DNA from: Janthinobacterium sp. J1-1
GTDB lineage: Bacteria; Pseudomonadota; Gammaproteobacteria; Burkholderiales; Burkholderiaceae_D
Reading direction: 5' to 3'
NCBI RefSeq assembly: GCF_030944405.1
Contig: NZ_CP132339.1
Coordinates: forward strand, 5,890,001-5,954,000
DNA: 64,000 bases
How positions within the stretch are numbered: the first letter of the stretch is position 1; each line of letters begins with the position of its first letter. The position numbers and the translations under genes are program-made. Shown piece by piece: positions 8,807-17,367 of the stretch. The notes under the pieces are model-generated. The model was not told the origin of the DNA, did not search any database, and was given only the letters and a program-made list of their open reading frames with translations.

Positions 8807-9156
8807 GAGACTGGCGACAGTCTCCACCCGGCCCCGCCCGCCAGCATACGGTACTGGTCAGCAACATGCTGACCACCCCCTCATTACTGTGCGCTGGACT
8901 GCGCGGCCGGGCTGGCAGGTGTTTTCTGCGCCACAAGCACACCAGCAAAATATATTAAGCCCTCGGTCACCCGCACAGGCACAGGCACAGGCACACCGGG
9001 CCAAGCGGGCCTGAAAAATGTCGAGGGCAAGGCGCAGCGACGAAGACAGTACGCCAGTACGGCGAGGAGCTGCAACGCCGCCATCGGCATTTTCTCAGAC
9101 TCGCGTCTCCGGCCCGCCGTTTTTATGCCTTGCGCTGTCAACTGCATGGCGCATGC
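8807..9156. other. 350-bp intergenic region with hairpins
   Basis: No gene is supported here. Two hairpins follow the SOS gene: 8807-8824 (6-bp stem) and a perfect 7-bp stem at 8856-8874 (GGTCAGC, loop AACAT, GCTGACC), neither with a T-run. A short GGCACA tandem repeat lies at about 8970-8996. The rest is the dispersed-repeat-like element at 9015-9093. A minus-strand frame through the area is judged spurious. Confidence 0.5.
9015..9093. repeat. candidate dispersed intergenic repeat with imperfect inverted ends
   Basis: This 79-bp unit is bounded by AAAATGTCGAGGGC and the inverse of AAAATGCCGATGGC, 12 of 14 positions matching. It contains an internal near-palindrome around TACGCCAGTACGGCGAGG. 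The arrangement looks like a REP/short mobile repeat of beta-proteobacterial intergenic regions. The window has only this copy, so the family is from memory and uncertain. Confidence 0.4.
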
Positions 9157-10224
9157 TTAACTTGACGGCATGACAGAATCGCCTGATACATAGGCCTCAT
9201 GCCACAAGGTCACAAACAGCACCATCACCACCGGGCCGATAAACAGGCCCACCAGGCCCAGCGTTTCCACACCACCCAGGATACCGAACAGTACCGCAAG
9301 AAACGGCAGGCGGGTGGCGTTGCCGATCATGCCGGGACGCACGAAATGATCTGCCACGAACAACACCATCGTGCCCCAGACGGCAACACCAATGGCGCCC
9401 GGCACACTGCCCTGGAGCACCAGCACGGCGGCCGCGCAGACATAGGCGAGCGGCGCGCCGAACGGAATAATCGCCAGCACGCCGGTGGCAAACGCCCATA
9501 GCGCCGGCGAGGGCAGGCCGGCGATCGCATAGGCGATGCCGATCAGCACGCCTTCGGCCAAACCAACCAGCACCAGGCCGTTGACGGTGGCACGGATGGC
9601 GGTCGGCACTTTTTGTGCGTAGCGCAGCCAGCGTTCGGGCTGCAGATAGTGGCTGCCCACTTGCGTGATCTGGCGCGTCAGCGCTTCGCCGTCCTTGTAG
9701 AAGAAAAACAGGCACAGAAAGGCCAGGCCGAAGTCGATCAGCCGGTGCAGCAGGTCGGCGCCGAGGATTTTCACAATATCGCGCGCCGAATGAAAACCGC
9801 CCACGGCGCTGCCGGACAGCACATGGGCAAGGCCATGCGGCTGGTTCAGCGTGACTTGCCACCAGTCGTCGATCGCATTGCCCGCCAGCGGGATCGATGC
9901 GACCCAGGCCGGCACCGGCAAGCCGTCAGCATTGGCGCGCATCAGAAAATCGGCCAGCACCGGCACTTCGCGCGCCGCCTGCGCCACGCCCAGCAGAACG
10001 GGAATAATGAAGATGCAGGCCGACGCCAGGGTCAGCAGCGCGGCTGCAATGATGGGGCGCTGTCCCAGCGCCGCGCGCATGCGCAGATACAAAGGCCAGG
10101 TGGCCACGCACAGGATGGCGGCCCATACCAGCGGCAAAAAGAAGCGCTGCATCACAAATGCCGCCAGCGCGATCAGCGCCAGGGAAAAGCCTGCACCGAC
10201 CAGGTCGCGCCGGGTATCGCTCAT
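9157..10224 (-). CDS. AI-2E family transporter / PerM-like permease
   Basis: This 355-aa inner-membrane protein has about eight hydrophobic segments arranged as in the AI-2E (TqsA/YdiK/PerM) family. There is an N-terminal helix pair, a long polar stretch at about 100-150 (IDDWWQVTLNQPHG), and the conserved C-terminal end with PGMIGNATRLPFLAVLFGILGG and GLFIGPVV. The substrate cannot be told from sequence. Autoinducer export is proven only for some relatives. The gene is monocistronic. A 110-bp gap separates its start from the DUF1501 gene stop. Confidence 0.88.
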   Translation of the reverse strand: MSDTRRDLVGAGFSLALIALAAFVMQRFFLPLVWAAILCVATWPLYLRMRAALGQRPIIAAALLTLASACIFIIPVLLGVAQAAREVPVLADFLMRANADGLPVPAWVASIPLAGNAIDDWWQVTLNQPHGLAHVLSGSAVGGFHSARDIVKILGADLLHRLIDFGLAFLCLFFFYKDGEALTRQITQVGSHYLQPERWLRYAQKVPTAIRATVNGLVLVGLAEGVLIGIAYAIAGLPSPALWAFATGVLAIIPFGAPLAYVCAAAVLVLQGSVPGAIGVAVWGTMVLFVADHFVRPGMIGNATRLPFLAVLFGILGGVETLGLVGLFIGPVVMVLFVTLWHEAYVSGDSVMPSS

Positions 10225-10336
10225 ACCACTCCGTTCTGCCCGGCACGCGCACGTGCCGGATCTGTAGCCATGCGCCAGTTGCGCAGCCGTAGCGTACCAC
10301 GGGCATTATGCTTCCTGCATGGACGACACGAACGCG

Positions 10337-11518
10337 CTACACCAGTCCCAGGTCCACCGGTTTCACGCCCGCAAACACCTGGTTCAGCTGGGCCGCATTC
10401 AGGCCGAAGGTGCGCTGCAGCAAGCCACCGAGCACGGCGCGGTATTCGTTGAGCACCGGCATGTCACGGTTCTGGAACAGGTTCGCCTGCGTGATCGCCA
10501 TTTGTTCACCCACCACCTGCTTGCCCTGGATGCTGCCGCCCAGCACCCAGAACACGCTGCCGTGGCCATGGTCGGTGCCGCGGTTGCCGTTTTCGCGGAA
10601 GGTGCGGCCAAATTCGCTGACCACCACCACCACGGTATGGCGCCAGCTATCGCCCATTTCCTGGGCATAGGCGGCCAGGCCCCGTCCCAGTTCCTCAAAG
10701 CGCCCCGCCAGGTAGCCGCTGACCGCGCCCTGCCCCACATGGGTGTCCCAGCCGCCCACGTCGACAAAGCCGATATTGTATTTATCTTTCATCAGCCGCG
10801 CGATGCGCTGCGCTTCCAGTTCGAAACCCTTGGCGCTGATGGCGTTGCGGTTGGCGCCCGGCATCTCGCCGATCAGGCCCTTGGCCACGTCGTCGCGCAC
10901 CACGAAGCCTTCGCTGACCGGTGCTTGCAAGGCAGTACCCTGGTACATGCTGGCAATAATCTGGCTCTGACGCGCATCGATGCCGGACTTGCCGACCGAG
11001 CGCAGCGCCATGTTCGGCACTTGCAGGCCGCCCTGGAAGATCAGCGGCAACTGGTCGGTAAAGGCGATGGCGCCGCTCGCGTTCAAGGTCTGCGCCAGGC
11101 GGTTCAGAAAGCCGGAACGGAAATCGCGACGTCCTGTCACCTCCTGGCCCAGTTCGATGCTGTCCTGGGTTTCGAAATGGCTGCGCGACAAGTCGGTGGT
11201 GCCGGCAAACGGAATGAAGGCCGCGTCGCCGCTGTTGAACATCGGGTAAATGCTGTCGCGCAAGGCTGGATGCAGGGCCCAGTCGCCATTGAGCGCCAGC
11301 GCGCCGTTGTCCGCACCCGGCTTCGGAATGGCGATATTCGGCCGCGCCGCATAGTAAAAATCGCTGCCGGTCGGCACCAGCAGGTTGTTGGCGTCATAGC
11401 CACCGCGCAGGAACACGAACAGCAGCCTGGCGTCCGTGGCGGGCGCCGCCAGCAGGCTGCCGGCGCTGCCAAACAAAGAGACGGCGGCCAGCGCTTTCAA
11501 CAGATCACGACGGTACAT
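10337..11518 (-). CDS. DUF1501 family protein, Tat-exported
   Basis: This 393-aa protein of the DUF1501 family is related to the alkaline-phosphatase/sulfatase fold. The N-terminus MYRRDLLKALAAVSLFG carries a twin-arginine-like RRDLLK motif followed by a hydrophobic core and LLAAP, so export in folded form is likely. Family hallmarks include LFVFLRGGYDANNLLVP, GWDTHVGQG, VVVVSEFGRTFRENGNRGTDHGHG and FWVLGG. A GGAG ribosome site precedes the ATG. It is 13 bases downstream of its DUF1800 partner. The two families are almost always adjacent, so they probably act on the same periplasmic substrate, which is unknown. Confidence 0.9.
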   Translation of the reverse strand: MYRRDLLKALAAVSLFGSAGSLLAAPATDARLLFVFLRGGYDANNLLVPTGSDFYYAARPNIAIPKPGADNGALALNGDWALHPALRDSIYPMFNSGDAAFIPFAGTTDLSRSHFETQDSIELGQEVTGRRDFRSGFLNRLAQTLNASGAIAFTDQLPLIFQGGLQVPNMALRSVGKSGIDARQSQIIASMYQGTALQAPVSEGFVVRDDVAKGLIGEMPGANRNAISAKGFELEAQRIARLMKDKYNIGFVDVGGWDTHVGQGAVSGYLAGRFEELGRGLAAYAQEMGDSWRHTVVVVVSEFGRTFRENGNRGTDHGHGSVFWVLGGSIQGKQVVGEQMAITQANLFQNRDMPVLNEYRAVLGGLLQRTFGLNAAQLNQVFAGVKPVDLGLV

Positions 11519-11531
11519 GGTGGCTCTCCGG

Positions 11532-13049
11532 TTAGCGGTGCATCATTTCTGGCGATGAGAGCAGGAACGTGTTCCACTCCTGCGGCGTGCCGGCCTGCTG
11601 CAAGGCCAGTCTCGTGGCCGGCCCCAGGGCCGGCTCGATGCTCTGGAAATACACGGCGCTGGCCAGTTGCGGAAAGGCCGGCTTTTCCTGCGGTTGCGGG
11701 TCGTCCGTCCTGAACAGGCCGGCGCTGCCCGAGGCGATCGTGCGGGCAATGTCAAAACGCGTCGTCATTTGCCCCGGGCTGGCCCAGGCACTGTCGATCA
11801 GCGGATAGCCGTCAGGCGTCTGGCGGCCATACAAAGGCTGGCCCATGCGTGACAGCCAGCCCAGCATCGGTCCGGCGTTCAGGATCGGCTTGTCGTCATA
11901 CGACAGGCGCACGGCCGACACCACATAGTGCATCGGGTCCTTGAACTTGCGGCCCAGGGATAGCTTGAACGCCTCGCTGGCAAACAGGGTCTGCAGCACG
12001 CCGGCGATATCGCCATCGGTTTGCCGGAAGGTTTGCGCCATGCCGGCCACCAGTGCTTCGGGCGGCGTGTCGCCGACAAAATACTGGGCCAGCTTGCCAC
12101 TGATAAAGCGCGCCGTGGCCGGGCTGCGGGAGAGTCTGTCCAGCGCTTCATCGAGCTCGGCCAATCCCCTGCCCTTGACGGTCTGCCCGAGAAATTGCTT
12201 GTCGCCATAGTCGTGGCGGTTCGGATTGAACTCGAACAGGCCGCGCCGCACATACTGGGCTTGCAGCGCCGGTTTGACTTTCGGCGTGTCGGTGCCCAGA
12301 TTCACCCCGACGCCGGTCAGGATGCGCGCCAGCTCCTGCACGTCCTTCTGGCTGTAGCCGCCGTTCACGCCCAGGGTATGCAGCTCCATCAGCTCGCGCG
12401 CATAATTTTCATTGATGCGGTTGGCCGCGTTCGCTTCATTGTCCAGGTAGCGCAGCATGGCCGGGTGGTGCACGGTGGCGGCCAGCAGATCGCGGAACTT
12501 GCCCAGCGCATGCGGCGCGATGGCGTTCATTTCATAATCGCCGACCATGGCGCGCAGGTTGTGCTTGCCCTGGTGCACGCTGAAATGATTGAGCCAGAAC
12601 CAGCTCAGTTGCTGCTGCAATTGATTCGGCGAATACACGTCCAGCAACAGCGAACGGGTGGCCGCTTCGCGCGCCAGGCGATTGAGTTCCTGCTGGTAGT
12701 CTTTTTGCGCCTGCTGCTTGGCGGAATCGTCCATCACGGCATAGCCCTCCTTGCGGCGCTGTTCGATCCCCATCACCAGTTGATCCATCGGCGTCTGGCT
12801 GATGGTCATGGCGGCTATCTGCGCTTGTATCACTGGCGGCAACACGGCCTTGCCGGGATGCAGCTGTCCTTGCAGATAACCGTCCCAGCCTTGCTGCCGC
12901 AACTGGCGCACGCTGCCGGCATTGATGCCGCAGCTGACGCGCTGCTGCATGGCCAGCGCCTGTGCCGGGTTGTCCGGCTGGACGGTGGTGCTGGCGCAGC
13001 CGCCCAATAGCACAAAGGCAAGCAAGGTGGTCGGTAGCAGTGGTCGCAT
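11532..13049 (-). CDS. DUF1800 family lipoprotein
   Basis: This 505-aa protein belongs to DUF1800. It has the segments AREAATRSLLLD, WFWLNHFSVHQGK, NANRINENYARELMELHTLGV and FEFNPNRHDYGDKQFLGQ. The N-terminus has a lipobox (LLGGC), so it is anchored in the envelope. The start is set at 13049 rather than 13055 because GAGGA abuts the upstream ATG and is spaced six bases from the second one. It forms an operon with the DUF1501 gene. The function is unknown. Such pairs are often found near extracellular-matrix or cellulose-related loci, but nothing of that kind is nearby. Confidence 0.9.
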   Translation of the reverse strand: MRPLLPTTLLAFVLLGGCASTTVQPDNPAQALAMQQRVSCGINAGSVRQLRQQGWDGYLQGQLHPGKAVLPPVIQAQIAAMTISQTPMDQLVMGIEQRRKEGYAVMDDSAKQQAQKDYQQELNRLAREAATRSLLLDVYSPNQLQQQLSWFWLNHFSVHQGKHNLRAMVGDYEMNAIAPHALGKFRDLLAATVHHPAMLRYLDNEANAANRINENYARELMELHTLGVNGGYSQKDVQELARILTGVGVNLGTDTPKVKPALQAQYVRRGLFEFNPNRHDYGDKQFLGQTVKGRGLAELDEALDRLSRSPATARFISGKLAQYFVGDTPPEALVAGMAQTFRQTDGDIAGVLQTLFASEAFKLSLGRKFKDPMHYVVSAVRLSYDDKPILNAGPMLGWLSRMGQPLYGRQTPDGYPLIDSAWASPGQMTTRFDIARTIASGSAGLFRTDDPQPQEKPAFPQLASAVYFQSIEPALGPATRLALQQAGTPQEWNTFLLSSPEMMHR

Positions 13050-13148
13050 GGCCATTCCTCAAGCGGTGTCATCCGAAGTGGGCAAGCTTACGCCTGTCCC
13101 GTAACCCGCGACATTGCCATTTGCAACGAGTTGTAATGCCGCTTGGGT

Positions 13149-14051
13149 TTACCCCAGCAAGGCGCATTGCTCGCGCAGAAAATCGCGCAGCTGCAGCACC
13201 ACGGGCGTCACTTGCGCGCGGTGCATGCAGACCAGATGCAAGGGTGCGGCCTCGCCGGCCACCTGGGGCAGCAAACGCTGCAAGCGCCCGGCCGCCAGGT
13301 CGCCTGCGACATCTAGACGCGATTTATAGGCGATACCCAGCCCCGCCACCGCCCAGCGGCGCACCAGGTCGGCATCGTCGGCGCTGCGGTTGCCGCTGAC
13401 CTGCACGCTGATTTGTTCGCGCTGCGGCAGGCGGTAAAAGGTCCAGCGGTCGTGCAAGCCGTCTTCCAGCGCAAAGCGCAAGCAATTATGGTGCCGCAAG
13501 TCGTCCAGCGAAGACAGCGGGTCGTGCGCGCGCAGGTACGCGGGCGACGCCACCAGCACGCGGTCATTGGCCGGCGCGACCGGCATGGCGATCAGCGAGG
13601 AATCATCCTGCTCGCCATAGCGGATAGCCACGTCAACCTGCTGGCGCACCATGTCGGCCAGGCGGTCGCTGACGCTGAGTTGATAGTGCAGCTTGGGGTG
13701 GCGCAGCTGGAAGCTGTCGAGCCAGCCCAGCAGCAGATTGCGGCCCAGGTCCGACGGCATGGCAATTTTCAAGGTTCCGCCGAAACTGTCCTTGCCCGCC
13801 GCCAGCGCGTCGCTGCCCGCGCGCAGCAGCCGCAGCGCTTCGCGCGCGTGTTCCAGGTATTGCGTGCCTTCGGCCGTCAGGCTCAGCGAACGCGTGGTGC
13901 GCACGAACAGGCGCAAGCCCAGTTCCCCTTCCAGGCGCTTGACGGCGGCGCTGGCCAGGGCCGGCGAAATGCCGATCTCGCGCGCGGCCGCCGACAAGCT
14001 GCCGCGGTCGGCCGTGCGCACAAATACCTGCAGATCATCGAGGCGCAGCAA
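13149..14051 (-). CDS. LysR-family transcriptional regulator
   Basis: This 300-aa regulator has an N-terminal winged helix-turn-helix (LDDLQVFVRTADRGSLSAAAREIGISPALASAAVKRLE) and a periplasmic-binding-like effector domain from about residue 90. The frame opens with a TTG preceded by AAAGGA at ten bases. No in-frame ATG is close. It is divergent from the quinone oxidoreductase gene across about 100 bases, so that gene is its probable target. The effector is unknown. Confidence 0.88.
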   Translation of the reverse strand: MLRLDDLQVFVRTADRGSLSAAAREIGISPALASAAVKRLEGELGLRLFVRTTRSLSLTAEGTQYLEHAREALRLLRAGSDALAAGKDSFGGTLKIAMPSDLGRNLLLGWLDSFQLRHPKLHYQLSVSDRLADMVRQQVDVAIRYGEQDDSSLIAMPVAPANDRVLVASPAYLRAHDPLSSLDDLRHHNCLRFALEDGLHDRWTFYRLPQREQISVQVSGNRSADDADLVRRWAVAGLGIAYKSRLDVAGDLAAGRLQRLLPQVAGEAAPLHLVCMHRAQVTPVVLQLRDFLREQCALLG

Positions 14052-14150
14052 TTTTCAGCATTCCTTTGAAAGTGTTTCGGTATGCGCCCTCTTTTTCCGG
14101 GGCAGAATAGCCACCATCATACGGTATCCCTCCACTCCTCAAGGACCGCC

Positions 14151-15164
14151 ATGAAAGCCATCGCCTACCACCACAGCCTGCCCATCACCGACGCCAAGGC
14201 CCTGCTCGATATCGAACTGCCGACGCCTGTCGCCACCGGGCGCGACCTGCTGGTGGCCGTGCACGCCGTGTCCGTCAATCCGGTCGACACCAAGATCCGC
14301 AAGAACCGCCAGCCGAAAGACGGCCAGCCGGAAGTGCTGGGCTGGGACGCCACCGGCGTGGTCACCGCCACCGGCCCCGAGGTGAGCCTGTTCCAGGTCG
14401 GCGACAAGGTCTGGTACGCGGGCGCCATCAACCGCCCCGGCAGCAACAGCGAGTTCCATCTGGTCGACGAGCGCATCGTCGGCCATATGCCGGCCAGCCT
14501 CGACTTCGCCCCGGCCGCCGCCCTGCCGCTGACCGCCATCACCGCCTGGGAATTGCTGTTCGAACGCCTGCAGCTCAGCCGTGACACCAGCAGCACCGGC
14601 AAATCGCTGCTGGTGATCGGCGCGGCCGGCGGCGTCGGCTCCATCCTGGTGCAACTGGCGCGCCAGCTGACGGGCGTGACCATTATCGGCACGGCCTCGC
14701 GCCAGGAAACAGCCGACTGGGTAAAGGAACTGGGCGCCCACCATGTGATCGATCACAGCCAGCCACTGGCTCTTGAAATCACCCGCCTGGGCTTGCCGCC
14801 GGTTGACTATGTGATCAGCCTGAACCAGACCGACAAGCATTTCGAGCAGATCGTCGAACTGATCGCGCCGCAGGGCAAGTTCGCCCTGATCGACGACCCC
14901 GAGCAGATCGACGTGCGCAAACTCAAGGCGAAAAGCGTGTCGCTGCACTGGGAACTGATGTTTACCCGTTCGCTGTTCCAGACCGAGGACATGGTCAAGC
15001 AGCATGAACTGCTGGAAGAGCTGGCGCAGCTGGTGGACGCCGGCACCATCCGGACCACGGTGGCGGAACGCTTCGGCAAGATCGACGCGGCCAACCTGAA
15101 GCGCGCGCATGCTGTGCTGGAAAGCAATACCGCGCGCGGCAAGATCGTGCTGGAAGGTTTTTAA
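14151..15164 (+). CDS. zinc-type alcohol dehydrogenase-like / NADPH:quinone oxidoreductase
   Basis: This 337-aa medium-chain dehydrogenase/reductase has a GroES-like N-terminal half and a Rossmann domain with GAAGGVG at about 157-163, the NADPH-type variant. The segments NPVDTKIRKN and EVLGWDATGVV match the ZADH/quinone oxidoreductase branch. The cysteines of the structural zinc lobe of true alcohol dehydrogenases are absent, so a zinc-independent quinone or enone reductase is more likely. AAGGA precedes the ATG by six bases. It is divergent from a LysR regulator, which suggests induction by an electrophile or quinone. Confidence 0.87.
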   Translation: MKAIAYHHSLPITDAKALLDIELPTPVATGRDLLVAVHAVSVNPVDTKIRKNRQPKDGQPEVLGWDATGVVTATGPEVSLFQVGDKVWYAGAINRPGSNSEFHLVDERIVGHMPASLDFAPAAALPLTAITAWELLFERLQLSRDTSSTGKSLLVIGAAGGVGSILVQLARQLTGVTIIGTASRQETADWVKELGAHHVIDHSQPLALEITRLGLPPVDYVISLNQTDKHFEQIVELIAPQGKFALIDDPEQIDVRKLKAKSVSLHWELMFTRSLFQTEDMVKQHELLEELAQLVDAGTIRTTVAERFGKIDAANLKRAHAVLESNTARGKIVLEGF

Positions 15165-15172
15165 GCGGCCAG

Positions 15173-15200
15173 GCAGCCGGCCGCCTATTTGGCCGGCTGC
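15173..15200. terminator. bidirectional hairpin between convergent genes
   Basis: A perfect 10-bp stem (GCAGCCGGCC / GGCCGGCTGC) with an 8-base loop lies between the stop of the oxidoreductase and the stop of the convergent secreted protein, covering the latter's last codons. There is no strong T-run, so termination efficiency is uncertain. Confidence 0.55.
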
Positions 15201-15889
15201 TTCGCGTAAATACCCCTGCCCAGGCCATTGTCGGTGTCGCTCACCTGCAGTCCGCCGTCGACCACGCGCAAGGTCAGTTTCTGGAACGGCTGCTTCAGCA
15301 GCCACTGGCGGTCGGTGACGGCAAACGCGGCGATGCGTTCGCTCGCACGCCCGGGGGGCACCACCAGCCACTGGTAGTCGGCCTTGGAACCTTCCAGGCG
15401 CAGTCCGGCCCGCACCCATTGCTCCGACGCCGGCATCTTGACGATGGCGTCGCCATTCTGCAAGCTGACGGCGGTGGCCGTCTTGCCGCTCTTTGCTTCG
15501 AATTTCACTTCCACGCCGGCCATCGGCCCCAGCTGTGGAAAGCCGACGATGGCGACCCACTGCCCTGCCGCAGCCGGTTTGCGGATCCGCATTTCGTCTT
15601 CGTCAAACACGCGAAACTGCGGCGCCTTGCCGGGACTGGCCGCGTGCAGGGTCACGTCCTTGCCGGACACGCTCCAGTCGCCGCTGGCCTGCTGGTCGAC
15701 ATTGCCGTAGGCCAGCATCCATTCGAACTTGCCATCTTTTTTCAGCAGCAATTCAGAGCCGACTTCCGTCACGCCCTGCAGATAATAATGCCCGGGCAGC
15801 GAGGATGCCGCCTGGTCGGCGGCGATGACAGAAACGGACCAGCTCAACAGGCCGGCGCAAGCCAGCACGGAAAACAGCGATTTTTTCAT
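15185..15889 (-). CDS. secreted protein of unknown function
   Basis: This 234-aa product has a signal peptide (MKKSLFSVLACAGLLSWSVSVIAA). It then has beta-rich segments: GHYYLQGVTEVGSELLLKKDGKFEWMLAYGNVDQQASGDWSV, typical of a lipocalin-like or copper-resistance NlpE-like first strand pair, and a middle domain with FEAKSGKTATAVSLQNGD. I cannot name a family with confidence. AAGGACA lies five bases before the ATG, which supports this start over an 18-codon longer frame. The gene is convergent with the oxidoreductase and has its own promoter region. Confidence 0.75.
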   Translation of the reverse strand: MKKSLFSVLACAGLLSWSVSVIAADQAASSLPGHYYLQGVTEVGSELLLKKDGKFEWMLAYGNVDQQASGDWSVSGKDVTLHAASPGKAPQFRVFDEDEMRIRKPAAAGQWVAIVGFPQLGPMAGVEVKFEAKSGKTATAVSLQNGDAIVKMPASEQWVRAGLRLEGSKADYQWLVVPPGRASERIAAFAVTDRQWLLKQPFQKLTLRVVDGGLQVSDTDNGLGRGIYAKQPAK

Positions 15890-15961
15890 GGGATGTCCTT
15901 TTTGATATGCCATCATAGCAACTTGATTTAGTTGCAAGCACACAATAGAACTACGCCACGA

Positions 15962-17239
15962 TCACTCTCCTGCAGCCGTGATCAGGATGGCGCGGAAATC
16001 GTTCACATTGGTCAGGGTGGGGCCGGTGACCACGCTGTCGCCCAGCGCCTGGAAAAAGCCGTGGCCGTCATTATTGTCGAGGCTGTCGCGCGGGCGCATG
16101 CCCTGCGCCCAGGCGCGCCGCAAGGTATCGGGCGCCAGGTACGCACCGGCGATGTCTTCCTGGCCATCGACGCCGTCGGTGTCGCCGGCCAGCGCATGCA
16201 CCTTGGCTTCGCCGTCAAGCGCGATGCCCAGCGACAGCAGGAATTCCACATTGCGCCCACCGCGTCCATTGCCGCGCACGGTGACGGTGGTCTCGCCGCC
16301 CGACAGCAACACGCACGGCGTGGCGAACGGCTGGCCGCGCCGCGCCGCCTGCTGGGCGATGCCGGCCATCACCTTGCCGACATCGCGCGCCTCGCCTTCC
16401 AGGCTGTCGCCGAGAATATACGGCGTGACGCCGGCCGCGCGCGCCACCGCGGCCGCCGCCTCCAGGGCCATTTGCGGCGTGGCGATCAGTTCGATGCTTG
16501 AGTTTGCCAGGCGCGGATCGCCGGGTTTGACAGATTCGCCGCGCCCGCTTTCCAGGGCCTCGCGTATGCTGGCCGGCAAGGCGATGCCATAGCGGCGCAC
16601 GATATCGAGCGCGTCCTGGCAGCTGGTGGCGTCGGCCACCGTCGGGCCGGAGGCGATATCACCGGGCTTGTCGCCCGGCACGTCGGAAATCGCCAGGGTC
16701 AGCACCCGCGCCGGATGGCAGGCGGCGGCCAGCCTGCCGCCCTTGATGGCGGACAAGTGGCGCCGCACGCAATTCATCTCGCCGATGGTGGCGCCGGAAG
16801 CGAGCAAGGCGCGGTTCAGGTCCTGTTTGTCGGCCAGGGTGATACCGGCCAATGGCAAGGCCAGCAGCGACGAACCACCGCCGGAAATCAGGCACAGCAC
16901 GGTGTCATCTACGGTCAGATTGCCGGCCAGCGCCAGCATGCGCTGCGCGGCCTGCATGCCGGCCGCGTCCGGCACCGGATGCGAGGCTTCGACGATCTCG
17001 ATCCGTGCGCAGGGCACGCCATAGCCATAGCGCGTGACCACCAGGCCGGACAATTCACCGGGCCAGTGTTGCTCCACGGCTTGCGCCATGGCGGCCGAGG
17101 CCTTGCCGGCGCCGATCACGATCAGGCGGCCTGTCGGTGCGGCCGGCAAATGCGGCGCCACGCAGTGCGACGGCTGGGCGGCGGCGACGGCGGCGTCGAA
17201 CATGGCGCGCAGCAGGTCGCGCGGGGATGGTTGGGGCAT
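15962..17239 (-). CDS. ttuD: glycerate 2-kinase (GckA/TtuD, MOFRL family)
   Basis: This enzyme phosphorylates D-glycerate to 2-phosphoglycerate in the tartronate/glyoxylate route and was historically called hydroxypyruvate reductase. The 425-aa product shows VIGAGKASAAMAQAVE, the SGGGSSLLALP loop, EMNCVRRHLSAIKGGRLA and the C-terminal MOFRL domain with LSGGETTVTVRGNGRGGRN and DTDGVDG. GAGGAG lies seven bases before the ATG. It is divergent from a CdaR-type activator, in line with sugar-acid or glycerate induction. Confidence 0.92.
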   Translation of the reverse strand: MPQPSPRDLLRAMFDAAVAAAQPSHCVAPHLPAAPTGRLIVIGAGKASAAMAQAVEQHWPGELSGLVVTRYGYGVPCARIEIVEASHPVPDAAGMQAAQRMLALAGNLTVDDTVLCLISGGGSSLLALPLAGITLADKQDLNRALLASGATIGEMNCVRRHLSAIKGGRLAAACHPARVLTLAISDVPGDKPGDIASGPTVADATSCQDALDIVRRYGIALPASIREALESGRGESVKPGDPRLANSSIELIATPQMALEAAAAVARAAGVTPYILGDSLEGEARDVGKVMAGIAQQAARRGQPFATPCVLLSGGETTVTVRGNGRGGRNVEFLLSLGIALDGEAKVHALAGDTDGVDGQEDIAGAYLAPDTLRRAWAQGMRPRDSLDNNDGHGFFQALGDSVVTGPTLTNVNDFRAILITAAGE

Positions 17240-17367
17240 GGCGCTGTCTCCTCGATATTGTTATGGGTAGTTGGCAGGAACATCGTACAATCGGCCAGGC
17301 CAGCGGTCACCGTGCGGATGCATGAATATTCCTGGCACTTACTTTATTTTTTCATGCAAATGCACCA

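Noticed and set aside
8884..9147. 87-codon minus-strand ORF
   Set aside because: It is made of the inverted-repeat-like element and a GGCACA tandem repeat, without a ribosome site. More likely non-coding repeat.
10319..13010. long plus-strand frames (464 and 329 codons) opposite DUF1501 and DUF1800 genes
   Set aside because: They are antisense shadows. The minus-strand products have strong family signatures.
14139..15560. 473-codon minus-strand frame opposite the quinone oxidoreductase
   Set aside because: It is antisense to a gene with clear MDR motifs and has no ribosome site or recognisable domain.
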